A DNA stretch of 23,351 bases from Spirochaetaceae bacterium (GCA_031267475.1 JAIRZA010000036.1:1-23351), one strand, 5' to 3'; positions 14,669-21,142 are shown, counted from the first letter of the stretch. Notes: generated from the letters alone by a model not told the origin. A program made the numbers and translations.

Positions 14669-15483
14669 CAGAACGCCTCCCCGCCCGCAAGATACTCGCC
14701 GTCTTCTAAAAAGCATTCGGACAGATTCACCACCGCTTCGTACAAGGCCGGATTGCATATCGCGTCCGATTCCGGCTTATGGCTCAGCTTCTTTTTCATG
14801 TCTTTCAATTCCGTCATGTCCGTCGTCCACGGATACCATGTCTCTTTCGGCGTCGTCCTAAAGGCTTTTTGAAACTCTTCCACGTATTCTTTCTGTCTGC
14901 CTCCGGCGGCTTCTTCATATCTTTTGTTGTACCCGTTTATCGTTACGTACCAGTTGGGCAGTTTGCTTGTCTCCGTCTCCAGCTTCCGCCGCAGAAACGC
15001 CGCCGCGTTGAAGCTGTCTAAATCTTTTAGCACCGGCGTTATTATTATGTCGCCGGCGTTTATCGCGTTCAGCGTCAGGTTGTCGTAGCTTGGCTGGCTG
15101 TCGATTATCATAAAATCGTATTCGCCGTTTAATGTTGTTATCATGTTTTTTAACCGCTTTTCGTTTACCGCTCTCAAGTCCGACAGATCCCGGCTTGACG
15201 CTATTATTTCCACGTTTTTCCTTATTGTGGGCAATGTGAAATCGTACAGCCTGTTTCCCTCGTCGCTTAACGCCGCTTTGATGTTGCTCTTTATGGATTT
15301 CGCCATCCCTTCTTCGTCAAGATAGTAATATGATGATGAATTATTGAAATCCATATCTGTTACTAATACGCGGTATCCGGCGGCGGCCAAGCAATTTGCC
15401 GTCATTATTGTATACCTTGTCTTTCCTACTCCGCCTTTGTTGTTTACAAAGACTATTACCGTCGTTTTCTCTCTCGTTGTCAT
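14668..15483 (-). CDS. parA: ParA-family partition ATPase
   Basis: This is a 271-residue ATPase with the deviant Walker A KGGVGKT (16-22), Walker A' region VLVTDMDFNNSSS (about 38-50) and Walker B YDFMIIDSQPS (around 122-132). It belongs to the ParA/Soj/MinD superfamily. With the ParB encoded next, it should position or segregate the element. The ATG at 15483 follows GGGGAGGG at good distance; a TTG six codons earlier lies inside that ribosome site and is rejected. It is the first recognisable gene of the minus-strand run. The second residue triad (NNKGGVGKT) and the size fit a small plasmid-type ParA without an N-terminal HTH. Confidence 0.93.
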   Translation of the reverse strand: MTTREKTTVIVFVNNKGGVGKTRYTIMTANCLAAAGYRVLVTDMDFNNSSSYYYLDEEGMAKSIKSNIKAALSDEGNRLYDFTLPTIRKNVEIIASSRDLSDLRAVNEKRLKNMITTLNGEYDFMIIDSQPSYDNLTLNAINAGDIIITPVLKDLDSFNAAAFLRRKLETETSKLPNWYVTINGYNKRYEEAAGGRQKEYVEEFQKAFRTTPKETWYPWTTDMTELKDMKKKLSHKPESDAICNPALYEAVVNLSECFLEDGEYLAGGEAF

Positions 15484-15501
15484 TGGGTTAACCCTCCCCA
15501 A

Positions 15502-15639
15502 TTAAATTGTTTTCGCGCCCAGGACGCTATGCACGGCCGGCGAATCGAACGCCGCGGCGGCTCCAGGGGTTAGAAGGGCGGCTCTTAACGCATCCCTCTC
15601 GCCAGAGCAACCCTCGCTGTCGCCGCCGGCCATCGCCAT
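15502..15639 (-). CDS. Possible 45-residue small protein upstream of parA
   Basis: This is an open frame from an ATG at 15639 (or the second Met at 15633) to a TAA 18 bases before the parA ATG. It is rich in Ala and Gly (MAMAGGDSEGCSGERDAL at the start, HSVLGAKTI at the end), without a membrane segment. AAGG lies 8 bases before the ATG, inside the right arm of the 53-bp palindrome. The frame is open further upstream to a TGA, without another ATG. It may be a real leader or small protein of the par operon, or a chance frame in GC-rich DNA. Confidence 0.3.
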   Translation of the reverse strand: MAMAGGDSEGCSGERDALRAALLTPGAAAAFDSPAVHSVLGAKTI

Positions 15640-15645
15640 GCTTAA

Positions 15646-15698
15646 AACCTTATATACATCCGCAGTTGGAGGAATTATCCGCGATGATATATAAGGTT
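15646..15698. repeat. 53-bp inverted repeat upstream of parAB (candidate partition site or operator)
   Basis: Perfect 11-bp arms AACCTTATATA (15646-15656) and TATATAAGGTT (15688-15698) extend to about 17 bp with one shift (CATCCGC against GCGATG). The centre holds ATCCGC twice in direct orientation. The site is about 165 bp upstream of parA, where partition centromeres or autoregulatory operators often sit. It could also be an oriT hairpin. Confidence 0.65.
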
Positions 15699-15744
15699 GG
15701 TTTTTTCATCTTTTCCCTCCTTGCTTTCTTTCATTATTATCCAT
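15650..15744 (-). pseudogene. Truncated gene starts: two very short overlapping frames with a strong ribosome site
   Basis: A 12-codon frame (15706-15744, MDNNERKQGGKR) ends in an ATGA overlap with a 19-codon frame (15650-15709, MKKPTLYIIADNSSNCGCI). The latter has an excellent AAGGAGGG five bases before its ATG. MKKPTLYIIA is a typical start of zeta-toxin-like P-loop kinases, but the P-loop that should follow is missing and the frame ends inside the palindrome. It looks like the leftover start of a gene cut by rearrangement. It could also be a leader peptide. Confidence is low. Confidence 0.3.
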
Positions 15745-15800
15745 TTGTTCCGTCCTCTTCTTTTTTCATCGTTCTATTATTTGGAGACAACTCCGCCGCG

Positions 15801-15831
15801 GCGGACATTTCAGTTTTTCTAAAATGTCCGC
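15801..15831. repeat. Inverted repeat with 10-bp perfect arms
   Basis: GCGGACATTT (15801-15810) and AAATGTCCGC (15822-15831) are exact reverse complements around an 11-base loop. A second palindrome (CCGCCGCGGCGG) abuts it on the left. There is no T-run on the minus strand. It lies in the gene-poor stretch upstream of parA and is a candidate oriT or regulatory stem. Confidence 0.6.
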
Positions 15832-15920
15832 GTTTTATCCCCGGACGCCGTATGACTCCGCCTCCGGTTATCCAGCCGCAACATGGTCTAACCGGCTCCC
15901 GCCGCAATACGGCGGTATAA

Positions 15921-15975
15921 TGAAAAAGCCGCAACAAGTTTGGATTTCCCTCAAAATCCAAACTGCATTGCGGCT
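15921..15975 (-). terminator. Long hairpin with T-run, terminator for minus-strand transcription from mntP/purB
   Basis: Outer arms AGCCGCAA (15927-15934) / TTGCGGCT (15968-15975) and inner arms AGTTTGGATTT (15937-15947) / AAATCCAAACT (15954-15964) pair around a six-base loop, with a small CA/GCA internal bulge. On the minus strand the stem is followed by TTTTTCATTA. This is a strong intrinsic terminator shape about 250 bp past the mntP stop. It would shield the parAB run from upstream transcription. Confidence 0.75.
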
Positions 15976-16221
15976 AATAAAGCCTTGTCTATAATGGGAT
16001 GAGGGATCTCCCCGCGTATATGAATTTATTTCTTACTACGCTGATTTAGGAAAAACCCCCAAGATAGTCTCATTGTACAGTCTCAGGTTTTATAACTTAT
16101 TTCGCTATAAAGACTTAGTTCGCGCTTGCTTAGGGAGTTTGGGAGCGAAACTCCACGCCATTGTGTGCTATGGGAATACTACCGCGTAGCGGACTGAAAC
16201 CCGCCGGCGGGCTGGCGGGCG

Positions 16222-16791
16222 CTATGCGGGGAAAATATGCTCAATTACAATCTTTATACCAATCATAATAAGAACCACGCCGCCAATAAATTCAGCCTTT
16301 GACTTCAACTTCACACCGAAAACACTGCCAACCGCAACACCCGCAATCGACACAAAAAACGTTACCACACCCGTTATCACAACCGCCGTGTACACCCTCA
16401 CCTTCAAGAAAGCAAACGTTATACCAGCGGCAAAAGCGTCAATACTAGTCGCAACAGCCAAAACCAGCATCTTTACAAACGAAAAAGGATTTTTATCCGG
16501 CGCAGCCCCCGCCCCCTCCTTCGAAAAACTATCCCTTACCATTTTCCCGCCAATAAACCCAAGCAAAACAAACGCAATCCAATGATCCAAATCCTGAATC
16601 TTATTTACAAAATAAGCACCCGCAAAATACCCCGCCAGCGGCATCAAAAACTGAAAAAAACCAAAATACACACCCGGAATCACCAACTCGCGCAGATTTA
16701 ATTTTTTAACAGACAAACCCAGCATAACCGACACAGCGAAAGCGTCCATAGCCAAAGCTACAGCAATTAAAATAATTTCTAATAAACCCAT
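16222..16791 (-). CDS. mntP: MntP-family manganese efflux pump
   Basis: This is a 189-residue inner-membrane protein of the MntP (YebN, DUF204) family with six predicted membrane segments in two related halves. Each half has the family's Asp motif: ALAMDAFAVSV near residues 12-22 and AVATSIDAFAAGITFAF near 112-128. The family exports Mn2+ and protects against manganese excess. The length equals the usual 185-190. It starts 3 bp after the purB stop with only a poor ribosome site, so it is probably coupled to purB. No yybP-ykoY-type leader was found, consistent with transcription from the purB promoter. Confidence 0.95.
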   Translation of the reverse strand: MGLLEIILIAVALAMDAFAVSVMLGLSVKKLNLRELVIPGVYFGFFQFLMPLAGYFAGAYFVNKIQDLDHWIAFVLLGFIGGKMVRDSFSKEGAGAAPDKNPFSFVKMLVLAVATSIDAFAAGITFAFLKVRVYTAVVITGVVTFFVSIAGVAVGSVFGVKLKSKAEFIGGVVLIMIGIKIVIEHIFPA

Positions 16792-16794
16792 AAC

Positions 16795-18225
16795 TTACAT
16801 CAACGCCCGGTATTTAGCGGAAATCGCCACAGCCTTTTTAGCAGACAAGCCGCAGTAGCGGCTGGGATTTTCAAAAAACATCAATGTCTCGGAAACATCA
16901 CCGATCAAACCCAACTCAAGCATTTTACCACCGATACGCCGCCAAACATCATCCTCGCGGCGAAGCGCCTGAGAAAAACTCAAACCCTCATTTTCGGCGG
17001 CCAGCGTTATACGGCGTACCACCTCGTGAGCGTCGCCCAAGCCGCTTTCAGCAAGCAATATATACGCCGGCTCCGCCATCATGCCGCCCGCGCCCTTCCC
17101 CGCGCCGCCGTTCAAGTTTAGCAGCATCCGCTCCCTGTCAACACCAACGCCCTCGATAACATCACTCATACGCGACACCGCCATGCAGAAACCGCAAACA
17201 TATTCCGCAATAAACCGCTGACTAGCCGAATTAGACAAATCACGCTGATGTTCGCTTATCTGATCCATATAAAAGCTCACCACACGCGGCATAAACGCCT
17301 TCCACAAGCTTTTTACGTGCTCGCTGTTCCATGGGTTGCGCTTTTGCGGCATGGTAGAAGAACCTACCTGCGAACCGGCAAAGCCCTCTCTAACTTCAGC
17401 AATTTCGCTGCGCTGAAGATGGCGCAAATCGTCGGCCAGATTCGCAATAACGCCAAAAGCCACATTCATTTCCAACAACAAACGCAGCAAATACTCGGGC
17501 TCAACAAGCTGGGTCGAATGTTCCGAAGGTTCAAGTCCCAGCTCGGCAAGATATATGCGCTCAAGTTCTTCCGGGTCGCGGCTAATCAAACTGAGGGCGT
17601 TATACGCGCCAACCGCCCCGGCCAGCTTGCCTCTCAAGTTTCCAGAAAGCCGTTTTATTTCCAGTATTGATTTACCTAGTCGCGCAACATACTCCGCAAC
17701 GGCAAATCCAAGTGTAACCGGCACGGCGTGCTGCCCGTGTGTGCGTCCCGCCTGTGGTGTATACGCCTCGCGTTCCGCAAAATCACAGAGTTGAAGTTCC
17801 AGTTTTCGCAACAGGGGCAGCGCTGCTTCCACTGTAACTCCTTTCATGCGGAGTGCCATGCTTGTATCCAATATATCAACGCTTGTAGCGCCCAAGTGTA
17901 CTAGCGGGCTGAGTTCGTCTGGTACTTTCTTTTTAAGGATGTTGACTAACGCGCGGATGTTATGATGGGTTTTTTCTTCTTCCGCGTACACTTCTTCCGG
18001 TGTGATTGTGTCTACTGCTTTGTCCAGTCGCCGCCGCGTTGTCTCGTCCAACTTGCCGCGCGCGCGCAGATGTGCGGCGACAAGGGCTGTCTCGGCTTTC
18101 AAGCAGGCGCGTACTGAGGCTTCTTCTGATAGCCAGTTGCTTACTGCCTCGAAGGTCTCTTTTTCAGAGATTGAATAGCGATGGTCCAGCGGTGAAATAT
18201 TTTGAAAAATTGAGCGTTCTAACAT
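16795..18225 (-). CDS. purB: Adenylosuccinate lyase
   Basis: This enzyme converts SAICAR to AICAR and adenylosuccinate to AMP in purine synthesis; it is a cytoplasmic tetramer. The 476-residue frame shows THHNIRALV, HLGATSVDILDT, the catalytic-His segment RTHGQHAVPVT and the fumarate-lyase signature GSSTMPQKRNP, followed by NSEH. The start is taken at the ATG at 18225 (MLERSIFQNISPLDHRYS), where homologues begin. A TTG at 18264 and ATGs at 18240 and 18237 are in phase, but none has a clear ribosome site. A TATGAT box at 18236-18241 with TTGTGG 17 bases upstream could place the transcript start almost at the ATG, giving a leaderless message; this is speculative. Confidence 0.95.
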   Translation of the reverse strand: MLERSIFQNISPLDHRYSISEKETFEAVSNWLSEEASVRACLKAETALVAAHLRARGKLDETTRRRLDKAVDTITPEEVYAEEEKTHHNIRALVNILKKKVPDELSPLVHLGATSVDILDTSMALRMKGVTVEAALPLLRKLELQLCDFAEREAYTPQAGRTHGQHAVPVTLGFAVAEYVARLGKSILEIKRLSGNLRGKLAGAVGAYNALSLISRDPEELERIYLAELGLEPSEHSTQLVEPEYLLRLLLEMNVAFGVIANLADDLRHLQRSEIAEVREGFAGSQVGSSTMPQKRNPWNSEHVKSLWKAFMPRVVSFYMDQISEHQRDLSNSASQRFIAEYVCGFCMAVSRMSDVIEGVGVDRERMLLNLNGGAGKGAGGMMAEPAYILLAESGLGDAHEVVRRITLAAENEGLSFSQALRREDDVWRRIGGKMLELGLIGDVSETLMFFENPSRYCGLSAKKAVAISAKYRALM

Positions 18226-18455
18226 ATAATGACACATCATACCGAAACAAGGTTTGTTCCACAAGAACCGCCCCCACCAGTGGGTTTCACATCCGCTACG
18301 CGGCGGCGTACCCGCGAGTCGTCTTCACTTTGCCGCTTCGCTCTGATAAAGCGATTGGCATACGCGGCTGCCAGCCGCCCCATAAGGGTGTGGAGTTTGC
18401 GCTTCCGCGCAAACTCCTAAAGCAAAACGCGCAGCGTTTTGCTACGCGGCGCAAT
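18226..18455. repeat. Palindrome-rich REP-like cluster downstream of the variable lipoprotein gene
   Basis: At 18392-18443 there is a double hairpin: GGAGTTTGCGC-TTCC-GCGCAAACTCC (perfect 11-bp stem), then TAA, then AGCAAAACGC-GCA-GCGTTTTGCT (perfect 10-bp stem), then ACGC. The rest of the gap holds further palindromes such as GCGGCT-GCC-AGCCGC (18364-18378 or so) and CGCTACGCGG. The double hairpin recurs at 20737-20782 and 20803-20851, and half of it near 16136. Confidence 0.8.
18236..18264 (-). promoter_or_regulatory. Possible purB promoter
   Basis: On the minus strand TTGTGG (18259-18264) and TATGAT (18236-18241) are spaced by 17 bases. The -10 box matches the consensus at five of six positions and the -35 at three. 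The transcription start would fall within a few bases of the chosen purB ATG. Confidence 0.35.
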
Positions 18456-20268
18456 CTAGTCAGCCGCCGCCGGCACAAAAGTAATCTTAACCGAGCCGTG
18501 CCCGTTATTGGTTCCGCCTCCGGCAGCGGCTTTAGGGATGATGGTGTTTTCAATGAACGCCAAACCACCACCGGAAGTTTTCGCCCAGGAGGAACCGCCG
18601 CCTCCGCCGCTGGGGAGACCGCCCCCTGTACTTACATCCGTACCACCCGAGCCGCCGTAATAGCCGCTGCCGCCGCCGCCTCCGCCGCGATTGTTTTTTC
18701 CGCCCGCGCCGCCTTTTCCTAGAACTCCGGGATATCCAATACTGGAGTTAGAGGGCTGTCCGCCTGCTGACAGCCCGCCGCCATAAGCGGTTGCGATTGG
18801 ATTAGTTTTATCTTTAGTAAGACCATTTCCGCCTGCCGCTATGCCCAAACCGCCGTTTCCGGAAATACCGCCATAACCAGTGCCGCCCGCGCCGCCGCCG
18901 CCGCCGCCCGCCACGATTATGCGGCTTGCAAGGGAGGCTTCATTGTCCCAGTTGCCAGTTGCCGTACGAATATCCGTAGCCCCGTGCCCGCCGCCGCCTG
19001 TAGATCCGCCAGAATATTGGGAGCCGGACGACTTACCGCCGCCGTTCCAGCCGCCGGCTTGCGGGTTGGCACCGCCTACGCCATTAGAAGGCGCTCCTTT
19101 GCCGCCAACATAGATATACAGCGGCGTACCTTCCGTCAGATTAATATCACCGCCTACGTAGCCGCCTTTGCCCCCTACTCCAGCGGTGCCGTCGCCTCCT
19201 GCGCCCCAGACTTCAATCTTGTACACGCCGTCCAACGGAACAATCCATGTCTGCACTTTGCCGTCAGCGCCGCCGTTCACGCCATTATAGTTGAAGACGT
19301 ATTGAGAGACCCCCTTAACCCGCCACTGCGCGTACAGCGTTACAACAGCCCCGCTCTCATCTTTCGGAAACAGCGGGCTGGAGGTGTTTATAACATTGCC
19401 GCCAACCTCCGCGTCTGCCCAGTTTACAAACTCGTAGATTAAGTCGCTTTCTGTTACAGTGGCCGCAGCGGGAGGAAGCATATCCTTACCCGCTTTCTTC
19501 AATCCACCCTCGGCGCTCAAAGCCTCGTTCACTTCGGATAGACTGTTAGGCGCTGTCCCGCTCTTGCCGTTTAAGTCAAACGTTACGGTAAAGGTATTGG
19601 CGTTCCATTGCTGGTAAAGCTGTATGTCGCCGGGAACATCGTAGTCGTCGCTGGTTGGATCTACAGACTCCCCGTTTATGTCTTGCCAGCCGGCGCTTGT
19701 GTAATGCTCCCGCGTGAACACGGGGACCGGCGGGTTTTGCGTTACTTCCGAGCCGTTTATCAAATAAGACGCCGCCAGCTTGTAGCCCTCGCCAATGATT
19801 AAGCCGTTTTCTTTTCTGTTAATCGCATCCTTGGACTCTGTAAAATAGACAGTCTTCTTCTCTCCGTTTTCCGCCGTAATCTCTTTTTCTTCAAAACCAT
19901 CAGTATTACCGGTTTCAGCAACGGCTGCCTCGTACCATATCTTAGTCGGGATTGCGATGCGTTTTTCAAACACGCCTGTACCGGCGTTTCTGTTGAAAGT
20001 TACCGTGTAATAAGGCTTTTGAGGAGCCGGCGCCCAGTCCGCGGTTACCGTGATGTTTCCTGTTACCGGAGTATTAAGAGTCGCTTCTTCACCGCTTTCA
20101 ATCTTCCAGCCTGTAAGAGTGTGAAAGTCCCATTCCGGCGCCGAGCCGAATATTTCAGGTTTGCTGTTGTATAAGTATTCGTCTCCCGGAAAAGATGGAA
20201 TTGTGGCTATAGGGGGAACAGGTTCGGGAGGAAGAGATTCACTTGGCGGGTTGGGGGGGGGGGGGGAT
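18456..20268 (-). CDS. C-terminal part of phase-variable lipoprotein: InlB-type repeats and glycine-rich ALK-type domain (out of frame with its start)
   Basis: This open frame continues the lipoprotein that starts at 20638 but is one base out of phase after the 14-C tract. It begins just past a TAA and has no start of its own except an internal GTG at 19973. The first part holds three repeats of Listeria-Bacteroides (Flg_new/InlB B) type ending ITVTADW, IQLYQQW and VTLYAQW, each leading into TVTF or similar. From about 19301 on, a glycine-rich domain follows (WIVPLDGVYKIEVWGAGG, LYIYVGGKG, GATDIRTATG, SRIIVAGGGGGG) ending HGSVKITFVP. This matches the pattern of the glycine-rich domain of ALK/LTK-type proteins (PF12810), which also occurs in bacteria. 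The product would be a surface lipoprotein for binding or adhesion (inference). Confidence 0.85.
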
Positions 20269-20638
20269 TAATGCCGGCATTTTGGGAGGCTGCAAGCGCT
20301 GCTTGATAATCCTTCCAGAGATTGTTGATACGCTCCCATTCCAAATGCGCCTCGTCGTAAGCCTTTTTTTCCTCGCTGTCCACAACAGCGTTGACCGTTT
20401 TCGGCGTCAGCGGTTCGTTGACGATTAATTCGGTGTAAGGGTCGTCTGTTAATTCGGACGCATCCGCGTTTTCCCAGCCGTTTCTGAAAGTAACAACAAT
20501 AGTAGTTTCTGTTTTGCCATCCGGCTTAGCTGGAGAGTTTTTCACCGCTTCTATAAGCACGTCTGACTCAGTTTCTCCGCAGGAAGACAGGACTGTCGCG
20601 GCTATTAGCGCCGCTAAACCTAACTTTAGTTTATTCAT
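20207..20638 (-). CDS. N-terminal part of phase-variable lipoprotein (lipobox to poly-C tract, then premature stop)
   Basis: This 143-residue frame starts with a signal peptide and LSSC lipobox (Cys20), with AAGGAG before the ATG at 20638. After about 125 residues it enters five Pro codons made by a 14-base C tract and stops 16 codons later. With 15 or 12 C residues the frame would continue without a stop into the InlB-repeat/glycine-rich frame down to 18456, giving about 727 residues with 15. I checked the junction by reading the 15-C frame from the tract to position 19973: NPPSESLPPEPVPP, then ATIPSFPGDEYLY, with no stop. The copy here is therefore the 'off' state, unless the tract length is a sequencing error. 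Confidence 0.85.
   Translation of the reverse strand: MNKLKLGLAALIAATVLSSCGETESDVLIEAVKNSPAKPDGKTETTIVVTFRNGWENADASELTDDPYTELIVNEPLTPKTVNAVVDSEEKKAYDEAHLEWERINNLWKDYQAALAASQNAGINPPPPPTRQVNLFLPNLFPL
20253..20266. repeat. 14-base poly-G (poly-C on coding strand) tract inside the lipoprotein gene
   Basis: Fourteen G residues on the plus strand are read as C on the coding strand. They lie inside a Pro-rich linker (NAGINPPPPP) between the N-terminal part and the repeat part. Length change by slippage would switch the gene among three frames, one of which is full length. Confidence 0.92.
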
Positions 20639-20694
20639 AAACTGCTCCTTGTAAAAAGATTACGGCGGCTGTAAGAACAATCGCCATGATGAAT

Positions 20695-20725
20695 AGTATA
20701 CAAAATGCGCGGCATTTTGCATACT
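20695..20725. repeat. 14-bp inverted repeat upstream of the lipoprotein gene
   Basis: AGTATACAAAATGC and GCATTTTGCATACT flank GCG, with one mismatch. It is related to the second stem of the REP-like element (CAAAATGC/GCATTTTG). It lies 57-87 bases upstream of the lipoprotein ATG. On the minus strand it contains TATACT, a possible -10 box, so the repeat may carry the promoter. Confidence 0.7.
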
Positions 20726-20736
20726 GTAGAACTGTC

Positions 20737-20782
20737 GTTTCGCGCGGCGAAACTCCTAAAGCAAACTGCTGTGCATTTTGCT
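20737..20782. repeat. REP-like double hairpin, copy 2
   Basis: GTTTCGC-GCG-GCGAAAC (20737-20753), then TCCTAA, then AGCAAACTGC-TGT-GCATTTTGCT (20760-20782) with one mismatch, followed by ACGC. It has the same order and spacer as the copies at 18392-18443 and 20803-20851. Confidence 0.85.
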
Positions 20783-20802
20783 ACGCTGACGTGTTGAGCT
20801 CC

Positions 20803-20851
20803 GGAGTTTCGCCGTGCGAAACTCCTAAAGCAAAATGCTGTGCATTTTGCT
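20803..20851. repeat. REP-like double hairpin, copy 3 (most regular)
   Basis: GGAGTTTCGC-CGT-GCGAAACTCC (20803-20825), then TAA, then AGCAAAATGC-TGT-GCATTTTGCT (20829-20851), followed by ACGC. Both stems are perfect 10-bp pairs with three-base loops. It abuts the broken end of the transposase fragment. Confidence 0.88.
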
Positions 20852-20954
20852 ACGCTGGCGGGGTAAACTCGTCGAGTATGGACGAGTTTTCTTTTTTCGC
20901 CGCTTTTTGATACTTGGAAAGATACTCCCGCGTTACCGCTTGTTTCTGATTCAT
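20850..20954 (-). pseudogene. 5' fragment of a DDE transposase/integrase-core gene
   Basis: From an ATG at 20954 the frame reads MNQKQAVTREYLSKYQKA, AKKENSSILDEFT and then PPA and a stop supplied by the REP-like repeat. The segment 'VTREYxxxYQKAxKKExSxILDEFT' is the N-terminus I recall from treponemal integrase-core transposases, which continue with a 'LTGYHRK' motif that is absent here. The gene is therefore cut after about 31 codons at the repeat boundary. GGGG lies 7 bases before the ATG. It marks an old insertion sequence broken where the REP-like element begins. Confidence 0.6.
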
Positions 20955-21015
20955 GTTTAACCCCGTTGAGACGCCCTCCTTCGAGCGTCTTTATCATATT
21001 TTGGGTAACAGCGTC

Positions 21016-21060
21016 AACAAGTTGACGTTTTAACAAGTTGACGTTTTAACAAGTTGACAT
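21016..21060. repeat. 16-bp tandem repeat, about 2.75 copies
   Basis: AACAAGTTGACGTTTT occurs at 21016-21031 and 21032-21047, and a partial third copy (AACAAGTTGACATTT) follows. The left edge also forms a palindrome CGTCAAC-AA-GTTGACG (21012-21027). It lies about 110 bp upstream of rpsP and may be a set of operator half-sites; each unit carries TTGAC, similar to a -35 box. Confidence 0.75.
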
Positions 21061-21117
21061 TTCAATTTGAGGCATACGCCCTTTTCGGTAACATTTTTCA
21101 TGAAGCAACGCGCGTAC

Positions 21118-21142
21118 TTGACAAGGGGGAGGGCTTTATACT
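21118..21142 (+). promoter_or_regulatory. Candidate rpsP operon promoter
   Basis: TTGACA (21118-21123) and TATACT (21137-21142) are both good hexamers, but the 13-base spacing is too short for a usual sigma-70 promoter. Either the -10 box works with a weaker -35 (GTACTT, 21114-21119) or the promoter is atypical. The leader to the rpsP ATG would be about 20 bases. Confidence 0.4.

Larger units (their letters stand above)
15484..16221. other. 738-bp stretch without a convincing full gene: palindromes, short frames, element edge
   Basis: This lies between parA and mntP. It contains a 53-bp palindrome (15646-15698), an inverted repeat with 10-bp arms (15801-15810 and 15822-15831), a GC palindrome CCGCCGCGGCGG (15793-15804), a 49-bp hairpin with a T-run (15927-15975), a GGAGTTT/AAACTCC hairpin (16136-16156 or so) and the palindromes CCGCGTAGCGG and CCCGCCGGCGGG near 16183-16210. 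Short minus-strand frames occur at 15502-15639, 15650-15709 and 15706-15744. It is the likely place for a partition site, oriT or the right edge of the element; none can be proven by eye. Confidence 0.6.

Noticed and set aside
14133..14861. Long plus-strand frame of 242 codons opposite parA/parB
   Set aside because: It is the antisense shadow of well-supported partition genes, with Ser/Arg/Pro-rich low-complexity translation.
15533..15620. tRNA-like T-arm (CGGCG-TTCGATT-CGCCG on the minus strand) suggesting a tRNA gene or att site
   Set aside because: The T-arm is perfect, but no 5' acceptor half pairs with GCCGTGC and the anticodon-like stem does not pair. The stretch also reads as an open frame. 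No complete tRNA can be built.
15737..15961. 74-codon minus-strand frame in the gap upstream of parA
   Set aside because: It starts at a TTG inside a terminator hairpin, lacks a ribosome site and looks like nothing known.
18296..18571. 91-codon minus-strand frame over the repeat cluster
   Set aside because: It overlaps the end of the lipoprotein gene in another frame and consists of repeat sequence (VAKRCAFCFRSL).
20865..20897. Plus-strand terminator-like hairpin AAACTCGTC/GACGAGTTT followed by a T-rich run
   Set aside because: No plus-strand gene ends there; the sequence is explained as coding for the start of the transposase fragment on the minus strand.
20635..21036. 133-codon minus-strand frame upstream of the lipoprotein gene
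   Set aside because: Its middle is made of translated REP-like repeats (VAKCTAFCFRSF twice) and it has no ribosome site. It is a by-product of the repeats.
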